Below, piece after piece: positions 13,201 to 22,960 of a DNA stretch of 64,000 bases. Below the pieces are notes generated by a model. That model was given only the letters and a program-made list of their open reading frames with translations, ran no database searches and was not told where the DNA came from. A program made the position numbers and the translations under genes. Position 1 is the stretch's first letter; the number at the start of each line of letters is the position of its first letter. The DNA is from Plasmodiophora brassicae. Lineage: Eukaryota; Endomyxa: Phytomyxea; Phytomyxea; Plasmodiophorida. The DNA is taken from NCBI GenBank assembly GCA_036867785.1, contig CP145411.1:744001-808000 (forward strand). The letters run 5' to 3'.

Positions 13201-14579
13201 CAACAACTTTAGTGTTCCTGGAGCGGTGCTTGATTCCTCGTGTTCTGTCGTCTGCACCAGACGCTTTGTATGCGGCTCGGTTCGTGCGACTTATGCATGA
13301 CCTCTCAACGCCGGGCTTCTCGACGATCAAATTTTACAATGAGGTCGTCCGCCTGCTACCTGCACTGCTGTCGTCTTGCACCGCACATGAGGCATCAAGG
13401 CTTGGGCGGTTCGTGCGAGAGTTGCTCGAGTACCTGACCGAGTGGGGCCGGTCCGTCGCGGAATCGGGTGAGGTGCACATGCCGTCTCTGCACGGGTGGT
13501 CCACAGACCTGACCACGGTCCAAATGGAGAATGTCATCACCACCGACGTCTTCGGTCAGTTCGTTTCGAAGTGGCACGACCGCATCAGCAAGTCGCTTTC
13601 CAGGCTGTTCCGATCCAGTGACCAGGCCATTCAGCAGGCAGCGCTATTGTTCCTCGCCCAAATCACGGATCATTACCCCCGGCATGCCCAGCAAGGCCAG
13701 CGCCTGCTTGCTGCTGTATCGGCACTCGGCGAAGCCCACCCTGCCGGGTCGTCGATTCGTATCCTGTCGCAAGGTGTCCATGCTGGTCTGCAGCGCAGGC
13801 AGTCCGAATGGGCAGAAGCGGCTCCGACTGAGCCACCCGCCGCCGAGGCAATGGCTACGGATGCGACTCCTGCAGCAGCAGCAGCAGCCACGCCTTCTGC
13901 TGCTCCCGCCCCGGAATCAACCGCTGCTGAGGAACCTGTACGAACGTCGACAAGAAGGACGCCACGCGGGAAGAGTCCTCCAGAGCCAAGATCGAAGCCA
14001 CCGTCGAACGGGCCCTTTGAGGTGCCGGTCGCAGACGGGAGCGCCGGCAGTAAGCGAAGGCGGGTTGAGCGGAAAGAACCTGGCGGGTCGTCATCATCCC
14101 GTGGGCTGTCGGATCGTCTGGCTTCCGATCGTGGCACACTCGTGTCGGACCGTATGACTGATGGCGGCGGCCGGAAGCCCGAGTCATCATCTCGTGGAGG
14201 GTCGGGCGTAGACCGCATGCCGGACAGTCGTGCGGACCGGGAATCCAGCACCGGGCACTACGAGCGCGAACGTGGTGACTACGAGCGCGAACGTGGCGAC
14301 TACGATCGCGAACGTGGCGACTACGAGCGCGAACGCGGTGACTACGAGCGCGAACGTGGTGAGCGCATTGAACGCGACCGCAGCGACCGGGATCGCAGCG
14401 AACGCGGCGGCGGCTACTCAGACCGTGGAGGCGTCTCCGAACGCGACCGCATGTCCGACCGGGGCATGGGAGAATCATCCCGCATGGGTTCTGATCGCCT
14501 GGGCGACTCGACACGAGACCGGATGGTCGATTCAGGTCGCAGCCGACGCGACCGGGACACGCGCCGACGGAGACAGTAA
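10279..14579 (+). CDS. THOC2: THO complex subunit 2
   Basis: THOC2 is the scaffold of the THO/TREX complex, which couples transcription to mRNA export. The signature region is clear: TKYNLLREETEGFSKVLVEL, then IQALIGAFDLDPNRVADLLL. Later exons carry YQRRFALYHTWL and the C-terminal THOC2 fold. Introns are at about 11441-11498, 12117-12154 (38 bp) and 12598-12650, and the last exon is 12651-14579. The final 200 residues are low complexity: Ala-rich, then Arg/Ser/Asp/Glu-rich with a seven-residue tandem repeat (YERERGD). Such charged tails are known in THOC2 and bind RNA. I prefer the start at 10279; an in-frame ATG at 10177 would add 34 residues without family similarity. The total is about 1,380 residues, near the usual size. 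Confidence 0.88.
14262..14366 (+). repeat. 21-bp coding minisatellite in THOC2 tail
   Basis: Five consecutive 21-bp units each encode YERERGD (one unit has YDRERGD; the last ends ERGE). Synonymous third-position differences are few, so the array is young or kept uniform by slippage or conversion. Confidence 0.85.
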
Positions 14580-14923
14580 CGGCCAAACAATTCCTCAATA
14601 GACACATGCCGTTCATTCGCGTCACTTCCCCTCCTACATACATATGTCACAGCATAATATCCGCTGCCGCAACGACGAGTCGGGTCGGGTCATGCATCGC
14701 GCCGGGTCATGCATCGGGTGTTCGTGACGTGACCCGGCGGGAGAAACTGCGCCGTTTGCGACTGTCACGGTTTTTTGTCGTTGGGCGACTTGCCGACGAC
14801 GGATTTAGAATCCGGGTGGCGGTTGGAGACCGAGTCCGAAAGAAACCGCAGGGCGACACACACACGCACGCACCCGCACACAGAGGCGTCTAGCGCGTCG
14901 TTACCACTGGCGGCGTTTCTAGC
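14580..14923. other. Intergenic stretch between THOC2 and UBL3-like gene
   Basis: No coding features. Contains two near copies of a GTCATGCATCG block around 14692-14718 and a CACACACACGCACGCACC run near 14858. It presumably holds the THOC2 3' end and the promoter of the next gene. Confidence 0.4.
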
Positions 14924-15472
14924 ATGGCGGCCGCGACCTGTACACTGCGGCTGATGTGGGCCAACACCGAGGTCAAGCAGGTCATCGAGAACGTCAACGT
15001 CGACCTGTTCGTAGCGCACGTCCAGAAGATGATTGTGGATGGCTGGCCGAAAGGTCCGTCCTGGATGGGTGTTGCTGCTGCCGGGCGTTCGTTCATCGTG
15101 CTGATATGTCGCATGGCCCAGCAATCACCCCGGTTGCATCGCCGTGTGAGCTGTCGTTAATCTATTTCGGAAGGCGTCTTGATCCTGGGCAGACACTCCG
15201 ACGTACGTGACAGCGAAGACTCGTTCGGACCACTTTGATCCCCTAAATCGTGCGTCTCTGTAGAGCAAGGCCTTCAGCCGGGGACGACCTGCACCATCCT
15301 GGTTGGAAGACCGCCGCCAACGCCGAAAGGTCCAATGATATCGTATCCGCATTCCGTTAGTGCCATTGTGATGACGACGGGTACACAGGCAAGGACTCGT
15401 CCGACTCCTGCGACTGCTGCATCGTCATGTGATGTCGATTGCGTGCCAACAGTGCCCCTGCCCGTATTATAG
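14924..15472 (+). CDS. UBL3/MUB-like membrane-anchored ubiquitin-fold protein
   Basis: Three exons: 14924-15053, 15122-15202 and 15264-15472. The joined protein begins TLRLMWANTEVKQVI, passes through DGWPKAITPVASPCELS and then LIYFGRRLDPGQTL. This matches the ubiquitin fold of UBL3/MUB proteins (a hydrophobic strand, a helix ending in WP, then the RLIYQGR-like strand). Family members are usually prenylated at a C-terminal cysteine and sort cargo to extracellular vesicles or the plasma membrane. Here the predicted C-terminus (ending VPLPVL) shows no CaaX box, so the last exon may be mis-drawn or an extra intron may exist. It is convergent with the MAP2K gene. Confidence 0.65.
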
Positions 15473-15552
15473 TCCTGTGAATATTTATTGCCCTGCACAG
15501 CCTGCCGGCCGCCGGGCAGAACGTTCCCATAATAATTACAGCACGCCCCCCT

Positions 15553-17343
15553 TCATTGTACACTTCCATTGTGTCGTCTCGTTGTGAATCGTCGGTGCAT
15601 CTTGACCGTCTTCTCCTTGATGACCTCAACGGGCACACCAAGCGATTCCGCAATGTCGAGCAGGTCCTCGTCGTCGATGTCGTTCATTGTCAGCGTCTCG
15701 ATAAAGTTGTACACTTTCGTCGCCAGGATTTTCGCCACTGCCGTACAGTCCTCCTCGTCGGCGGGACTCGTCGCACCCAGCGCCCATTCCAGCTCGTCGT
15801 TGACGCGAACGTTCGCCAGAGCAGGGTGCTGCGACAGCGCGTTCGCCGTCCACCTGTTGGCCGGATCCACCTCCAGGCAACATGCGACCAGATGCCTCAA
15901 CTCGGGTGGGAAATGGGCTGGCAGATCTGGGACCGGTCGCTGCGATATCTCCTGAATGATCCCAAAGAACCCTTCGTCGGCCGAGTATGGGTGCCGGCCC
16001 AGGGCCGCGTACGCGACGACCAGACCCGCAGACCAGATGTCAGCCGCTGGCCCATACGGTGCCCCTTCAAGTCTCTCTGGCGACATGTAGACCTGCGTCC
16101 CGATGAACCCGGTCAGGCATGATCGGGACGCGCGCAGCGTTTCGGCCAGGCCAAAGTCGGTCAGCTTGACGCGCCCCTTTCTCGAAACGAGGATGTTGCC
16201 GGGCTTGATGTCCCGATGCACGAGCCTGCAAAGATGTCACACAGCGGGGCCTCAGGAAAATGCAACGCCGCATAGCGAACCTTCTTTGGTGGATGTATTC
16301 CAGGCCGAAGAAGATCTGCTTGGCGAAGTGGGCGACGACATCAGGCGGCAATGGGCCGCATTCCTCGACGACCGACATCAGCGACCCCCGGTTCATATAT
16401 TCCAGGACGAGCATCGCCCGCCCGGCGTTGTAGTAGGCGCCATGGAACTTGACAATGTTCGGCCCTCTGCCTAACGACGCGAACGTCGTCAGCTCCTTGA
16501 CCAGCTGGTGCCGTTTCTCCTGCGAATGCACGTCCATCGACTTCAGGGCGTACATCCCGAACTTGTCGAGCCGGACGGCCTTCAGTACTGACGAGGACGC
16601 CCCTGACCGTGCGGCTCAGCGAGAACGCCCCGAACGCGACGACGCAACGTACCTCTGCCCGAGTCCCCGATCAGTTCGAAATCGGAAAAGCTGGTCTCCT
16701 CGTTCGCGATAATGCCCAGGTTGTCCAGCGGCTCCATCCTGTTGGTGACGGCGAACATGGACTTCTTATGGACGGGGACGTCCAGGTCCATCCGGGACGG
16801 CGCCGCAGCGTTCATCCCGTTGCGGCCGATGGTGAACCCCTGCGCTCGAAACGTCGACGACGTCAGCATGAACGAGTTCCGGGGGCTGGCGGCCATGGCG
16901 AACGATTGCAACTGGAGGTTGTGTCGCCCGGCAGGTCGATCGGACGCTGTTCCCGCCTCGATTTGAAACCCAACCTGCTGCACTGACGGGGCAGGTGGCG
17001 ACATCGCTGGCGACGAGGTGGCCGCCTGCTTGAAGTACGATATCGTGGGAGACATGGACTGGGACGATCCCACCGACGACATGGACGTCAAGGACGCCTT
17101 CTTGCCCCAGGGTCGTGACGACGTCACCGGGGACGTGTTGTTGCTTAACGACCGCGCGGTCCAGTCCACCGACGATCGCGACCGCGACGATAACGACGAC
17201 AGCGATCTGGGCGACGGGTCTGCCTCGTTCCTCACCGGCGAGGCAGCCGCTGGCCGGGGCGATGCCGCCACCTTGACGCGTATGACGATGCGAGGCGTCG
17301 CTGGCTGCGATGCCATCGGGGTCGCTGCGCGAACCGAATCCAT
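15553..17343 (-). CDS. MAP kinase kinase-like serine/threonine kinase
   Basis: An N-terminal Ser/Pro-rich tail of about 200 residues precedes a complete kinase domain. The glycine loop is rebuilt by an intron near 16610-16670 (GDSGRGASSVLKAVRL). Then come the ATP lysine (YALKSMDV), HRDIKPGN, DFGLAE, a Ser/Thr-bearing activation loop and MSPERLEG. A second intron sits just before LVHRDIK at about 16225-16285. About 95 residues after the kinase include LTMNDIDDEDLLDIAESLG, resembling the C-terminal extension of protist and plant group B MKKs. The motif LEYMNRGSL and the loop spacing point to the MEK/STE7 class. It would phosphorylate a MAP kinase in the cytoplasm; the stimulus cannot be read from sequence. 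Confidence 0.85.
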
Positions 17344-17392
17344 GGGTGATCGCGTGCCAGCCTGCCGGTGACGTCATTGTCCATTGTTCACC

Positions 17393-19170
17393 ATGGCGGG
17401 CAACACTGTCCACGTACCGCAGACCGTCGCCGTCATCATCGTTGCCTACGGGTCCGTCTAGCGCTGCTACCCCGGTCGACCTGGGCGCTGAACATTCGTC
17501 AGGATCGGGTACGCCCAGGGAGGACTGATCTGGTTAGTTGTCCTGCTAGCGGCGTACGCCGCGAGTTTGCCACCAGGGCCCAGCAAACAGGCAGGCGGGG
17601 CAGCGAACGACAGGAGCGGGACGCCCGTATTGCCCCCTTTTGAGCCAAGCCACGCCCTGCGGCAGTTTGTCGCGGCAGTCTGGCCGGGGATTCGCTCCCG
17701 GGTGGAAACCGCGATGACGGCGACGTCCAGGGTGGACCAGTACCCGAGGGCGCTGGTCGGCCCGTTCCGCCTGGAAGCGCCGCCGACGATCGACGGACCG
17801 ACCAGCGTCCGAACGCACGGCTGGCGGACGTGGCGCGTCGACACAACCCATTTGTCAGTGTCTGCGCATGCGAAACTTCCGAAGCTGCAACGTCCGGTAA
17901 CGGGGGGCGTGCGCTGCGCAGAGTGATCGACGTCGACTGCTCGTACGACAGCAACGGCGGCCGGGTGACCTGGCCCATGTCCTGTGCCGGATTGGGCACC
18001 GTCCCGCTGTCGCTGTCAGGTATCACGGCGCGATTCACAGTAAGGCTCGTGCTGTTGCTGTCGGATGGGTCGGTGACAGCGACGCTGGCGGAACGCCCCG
18101 AGTACGATTTCAACGTGACCGTTGATTCGCACGCGTCGCTGGTGACCAGTGCCACGCTGTCCTCTGCCCTTCGTCATGCCCTGGACGATCTGGTCTTCTC
18201 CCGGTCCTGGACGCTGTTCCAAGGTTCTTCGGTCGTGGCGTCACCACCACCGGCAAAGGTGGCTGGCCACCTGTCGCTGTCGTGGCGTTCGCCGCTTCCT
18301 GTAGGCCTGCTCGCGCTCTGCCGCCTGGTTGGTACATCCCAGGTGTACACGCGCGAGGGCCCAGACGCCACTGCCGTTGAACTGCCAATCAGCGACCTGC
18401 ATGACAGCAACCTTGTTGATATCCGGGTCCTGCATGCGGCCGGCGATGTTGTCGGGCAGACACAGTTCGCGTTGGACCAGCTGCTGGACGACGGCAAGAA
18501 TGCCTCCCATGAAACCCTGATCGTACCGCTGACGTTGAAGTCGTCGACCCATCAACGCTCGTTGCACATTGACCTGCAATGGCGGCCGGGCCCTTCGAAG
18601 CCGGATCCGGCCCCGGTCGCATCATCAGCACGCCCTTCGTTTGCCGTGTGCTCGCCGTCTGAGATGGTGGCTGGTGGGAGGCCCCGGATGATGCAAATGA
18701 TTGTTCGTGTCAAAGCGGTATCGAATCTGGCCGTTCGCTCGTCAACGTACGTTGCCGTATCCGTTCGCCGATGGGGACAGGTAAGGGGGCAACGCTACCA
18801 ATGCCGTTCATTCCATAACGACGGTTCCAGGAACCCGTCGAGCGGACAACCCACGTTGTCGAACGAACCAAGAACCCCGTCTGGTAGGAGATGGTCGTTT
18901 CGTTGCGAGCATGGGCACTGATTCCGACTGACCAGGAACGAATCACTGGACATGGGAACCTGGGCGCAAACTGGGGCACCTCTCCTGGTGACGTTACGCG
19001 TCGTGGATAACCAACGAAAGGCCGTTCTGGAGTCGCTGGAGGTCGAGGTTGACCCCGACGAAGGAACAGACCCTGCGAACGATGGCCAGAGCCGCCTGCT
19101 GAAATACGATCGCGCACTCGGCGGCATGGCGAATATAACGTTCAGCGTGAGGATGCTCCTCGTGCCATAA
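17393..19170 (+). CDS. Extended-synaptotagmin/tricalbin-like SMP and C2 protein
   Basis: Five exons with introns at about 17452-17502, 17892-17923 (32 bp), 18781-18830 and 18894-18935. The N-terminus is a hydrophobic anchor (GGLIWLVVLLAAYAAS). An SMP-like lipid-transfer region follows (ALRQFVAAVWPGIRSRVETA, later FTVRLVLLLSDGSVTATL and LSSALRHALDDLV). After that come two C2-like regions; the second is clear once exons are joined (TTHVVERTKNPVWNESLDM, then LLVTLRVVD). The order anchor-SMP-C2 is that of ER-plasma membrane tethers that move lipids at contact sites. Calcium-binding aspartates are not obvious in the second C2. The first C2 is divergent, so the family call is an inference. Confidence 0.65.
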
Positions 19171-19223
19171 ATCTACATCACGTCACACACGCGCGCGCCT
19201 GCGCACCGAGATGCTCGATGGAT

Positions 19224-20060
19224 CTAGCTCATGCGATTTGTTTTCTGATATTGCTGTTGCTGTTGTGCTGGTACGGTTCTATCGTCACCATCGCCATCGG
19301 AATCCTCATAGTTGGCGCTGCTGTCCGACCCGAACGACGACCCTTCATCAGCGTCCGCGCTAGATGATGATGCAGGCGTTGCCCTGCAATCAAATGCCGT
19401 TAGAAGGTGTGACAGCAGTCGACAACGAGGAGACGGTAGCCGACGTCTGCAACGTATCGACGACACGAGTTGCAGGCGGCACATTGCTGTCCAGATCCAA
19501 GCTGACATCGACCATGTCGTTAACGTTGACAGGAGGGGGAGGCGGTGGAGATGCAGAGGCTTCTGATTCTGAAACTTGTGATTCGCGAGCCGGACTTGGA
19601 GGCGCTGATATCTGCCAACCATGACTAATGAGCCTCCAGCGGCAACCACGACACACGAAGGCTAACCTTATCGGGAACAACGGACGTTTCCGCCACCGGC
19701 ATCATGGGAGTCGTAATAACATCGTTCTCATCCTCGTCATCGTCATCCGCGATGGCGAATGATTGCTGGGCAGTTCTGTAGGAAAGCAACCCTCATTTAA
19801 CGACGTAGTGACCGGCACGGGATCATACACTGACGCCTTCTTGTTACGCTGAGGAATTCTCACGGGGAGCTCCGCCTCCCAGTCGGTGAGATCGTCGTCC
19901 AGGTCGACATCATGCATATCGATCCGCACGTTCCATACCTCGTCCTCATCGTGACTACCGAAACGACCGTCAGATCATGTGCGACCTCACTCGCGGTCCC
20001 GACAACGAGTCGCCTCCGTACTCGACGTTGCTGTACCGACGACTGCGCCTGGACTTGCAC
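19224..20060 (-). CDS. Acidic low-complexity hypothetical protein
   Basis: Several minus-strand frames here look coding and would need at least two introns to join. They give DVDLDDDLTDWEAELPVRIP, an acidic stretch IADDDDEDENDVITT, a proline run followed by VNVNDMVDVSLDLDSN, and a Ser/Asp/Gln-rich end near 19224. It is acidic and Ser/Pro-rich throughout, with no recognisable domain or membrane segment. Exon limits are not resolved and the start is uncertain. It lies head-to-head with the PSMC3 gene. Confidence 0.4.
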
Positions 20061-20297
20061 CAGGTCAGCACAGCGCCCATCGGGAGCGCGCCCCAGTGCG
20101 GCAACTGGCAGTCGTCCCCTGGGCGATATGTCCCTGTCGGTCGATTCCAGTCAGACACTGCGACAGAGTGACCTTCGTTTCGAAAAAAACAAAAAAACTG
20201 ACAAAAAATCAGCAGCGCTTGAGGCGAAGTTTTGCGATTGGCGCTGTGCAACGGTGAAAGTGCTGCTGGGGGACAAGTGTGATTTTGAGGCGTCGTG

Positions 20298-21765
20298 ATG
20301 GCGGCGGCTGATGTGGCAATGACGGACAGCGATATCTTCGGCGACGACGCCGAGGTCGCCGCGCTCGAGCGCGAGATCGAGTCGAAATCGACGGAGCAGC
20401 TGGAGAGCCTGTCCCGCATGCTCGACACGAACATCCGGGTGATGTCCAGCGAGGTGACGCGGCTGACGCACGAGAAGAAAACGATGGATGCGAAAATTGC
20501 AGGTGACGTTTACTCCATAGCATCGGCTACTGTCTTTCCGTACTTATGAGTTGCCTTTCAGACAACCACGAGAAGATCAAGCTGAACAAGCAGCTGCCGT
20601 ACCTGGTTGCGAACATCGTCGAAGTCCTTGAACTTGACGAGGAGCTTGAGGAAGATGGCGCCGCGGTCGATTTGAATGCTGTTCGTAAAGGTAAATGTGT
20701 TGTCGTAAAGACTAGCACGCGGCAAACAGGTAACACGCTGTGCCGTTCGTGTTTGTGGATTTATAATTCGTCGAAAACAGTCTTCCTGCCCGTCGTCGGC
20801 CTGGTTGACCCGGCGCAGCTCAAACCTGGCGACCTTGTCGGCGTCAACAAGGACTCGTACCTGGTTCTCGACAAGCTGCCCACCGAATTTGATAGCCGGG
20901 TGAAGGCCATGGAGGTCGAGGAAAAGCCAACCGAGAACTACACAGATATCGGCGGGCTCGACAAGCAAATTGAGGTGCGCTAACAAGGCTGTAACGTTGT
21001 TGTTTGTTTGCACTCATGCTCTGTTCATAGGAATTGATTGAAGCGGTCGTTCTGCCTATGACCCATGCTGACAAGTTTAAATCTGTCGGTATTCAGCCGC
21101 CTAAAGGCGTCCTGCTGCATGGCCCGCCCGGCACCGGCAAGACGATGATCGCACGTGCTTGCGCTGCCCAAACACAATCGTGTTTCTTGAAGATCGCCGC
21201 CCCGCAGCTGGTGCAAATGTTTATCGGTGACGGCGCCAAGCTTGTTCGTGATGCGTTCGAGCTCGCCAGGGAGAAGGCGCCTGCCATCATTTTCATTGAC
21301 GAAATCGATGCCATTGGTACGAAACGTTTCGACAGCGACAAATCGGGAGATCGCGAAGTCCAGCGGACGATGCTTGAACTGCTGAACCAGCTCGACGGGT
21401 TCAGCAGCGACACGCGCATCAAGGTCATCGCATGCACCAACCGACCCGATATTCTGGATCCGGCCCTGCTGCGCTCCGGTCGTCTTGATCGCAAAATCGA
21501 ATTCCCGCTCCCCAACGAGCAAGGGCGAAAGCAGATCCTGGCGATCCATTGCCGCAAGATGAACATCAACAAGGAAGACGTGAACTTCAGCGAACTGGCC
21601 CGTTGCGCGGACGACTTCAATGGAGCACAACTGAAAGCCGTCTGTGTCGAGGCAGGCATGATTGCGCTTCGTCGAGGAGGAACCGAGCTGTGCCATGAGG
21701 ACTTCATGGAAGGCATCAACCAGGTGAAGGCGAAGAAGAAGACATCTCTCCTGTACTACGTCTGA
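20298..21765 (+). CDS. PSMC3: 26S proteasome regulatory ATPase Rpt5
   Basis: One of six AAA+ ATPases in the base of the 19S particle, unfolding ubiquitylated substrates into the 20S core. Four exons with introns near 20502-20561, 20730-20780 and 20974-21030. An N-terminal coiled coil and OB domain ([20 protein letters not shown]) lead to the ATPase: Walker A GPPGTGKT, Walker [18 protein letters not shown], and the second region with [19 protein letters not shown]. The Rpt5-specific stretch [20 protein letters not shown] is present. The protein ends LLYYV, a C-terminal HbYX-type tail that docks in the 20S pocket and opens the gate. The start at 20298 is the first ATG; a GTG just before it is ignored. 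Confidence 0.95.
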
Positions 21766-21834
21766 ATATATCGAAAGAGAGCGGCATTCCTCGTCGAGCT
21801 GTATTGAATCTCCATAGGATAAGTATATTTGCGA

Positions 21835-22655
21835 TCAGACTTTGTTGCCGAATACAGTGATCATGGCAAAGCAGGTATATAGCAGGAAGATAGGGTACGC
21901 AATCAGGTATCGCTGTTCCCTCATTTTGAAAATCATCTCAACGAATCGGACGGCGGCAACGGTGCACCAGAGGACGGCGGTTGTTGCTATGCCAAACCCA
22001 ACGGTGCCCGTCAGGTCGACCACGATCGACAGGGCGGACAGGAATACGATCGGCAGAAGACAGTACCCGAGAACCGACATGATTCGGTGGATATCGAGAT
22101 CGACATCCGACATGAGATTCAGGACAGTGTACATGCCGACGCAGCCGATGATACCGAACCCGTAGATATACCCGAAATACAGCTTACCCGCCTGGAGCAA
22201 ACCGCGTCGTTAGTGTTCCGACTAGCAGATGGGCGGTTCGTGCGTACAAGTAGAAGCAGCATCCCCAGTAAGATACAGTAAACCAGCGGTCCCGCCAGGT
22301 CACCTTCCTCCATGGACTTCTGATCGATCTTGGCAGGCATGAGGACGAACGTTGTCTTCATCCAGATCTGGCTGAAATCGATCCCAAGTTCTGCGCCACC
22401 AATTTCAGCATAACCATATCGCATGGACACGGCCCCGATCTATTAACCCTCGAGCAACGGCGGCTCTGTGAACTCATCATAATCGTCCGATCCGCCATAC
22501 GACTGGACGCCGGACGCCATCATCTGGCCGTCCATCGGCCCGGACGATTGCATACCCGTCCCCGAGTAGTACTGCAAACCGGACGTGTCCCGAGCGCCCG
22601 ACGACGACGGCGCCCGATGATGCACGGGGCGGCCACGCTCCGAGCTCGGCAACAT
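21835..22655 (-). CDS. Yip1-domain Golgi membrane protein, YIPF5-like
   Basis: Three minus-strand exons with introns near 22395-22447 and 22195-22246. The N-terminal 70 residues are Ser/Gly/Tyr-rich and cytosolic. Joined sequence then reads LEELGIDFSQIWMKTTFVLMP, DLAGPLVYCILLGMLLLL and KLYFGYIYGFGIIGCVGMY, which is the Yip1 domain with about five membrane segments. The last helix ends VFGNKV. YIPF5/Yip1 acts with Rab GTPases in ER-to-Golgi traffic. It is tail-to-tail with PSMC3 (about 70 bp apart) and divergent from CFAP251. Confidence 0.85.
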
Positions 22656-22960
22656 AACGGCAACCCGCCTCCTTCAACGTGCCGCGCCGCTCTCTCCGTG
22701 GTTCGCTGAAAATGGCATTTTAACGCCCAGCTCCAAACAGCGTTGCGTCCCCATTCGGCCATTCACCGCCCCCTGGCGAGTGCAACGAGGCAGCTCGTGG
22801 GCCATTCGACGGTCCACATATGCGATGAACGCCGACAAATCGTGAATCGCGGAAGGGTCCCATCATCGTCATCATCATCATTATCGATCTGTACGCACGA
22901 CTACGGCCATGTGCACTGCTCGTCGCTGTCATAGCAGTCACAGGGCAAAGGAGCCAAACG

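Noticed and set aside
13673-14643. Long minus-strand frames of 192 and 262 residues opposite the THOC2 tail
   Set aside because: The low-complexity, Arg/Ser-rich coding repeat leaves the opposite strand open; the translations have no protein-like features.
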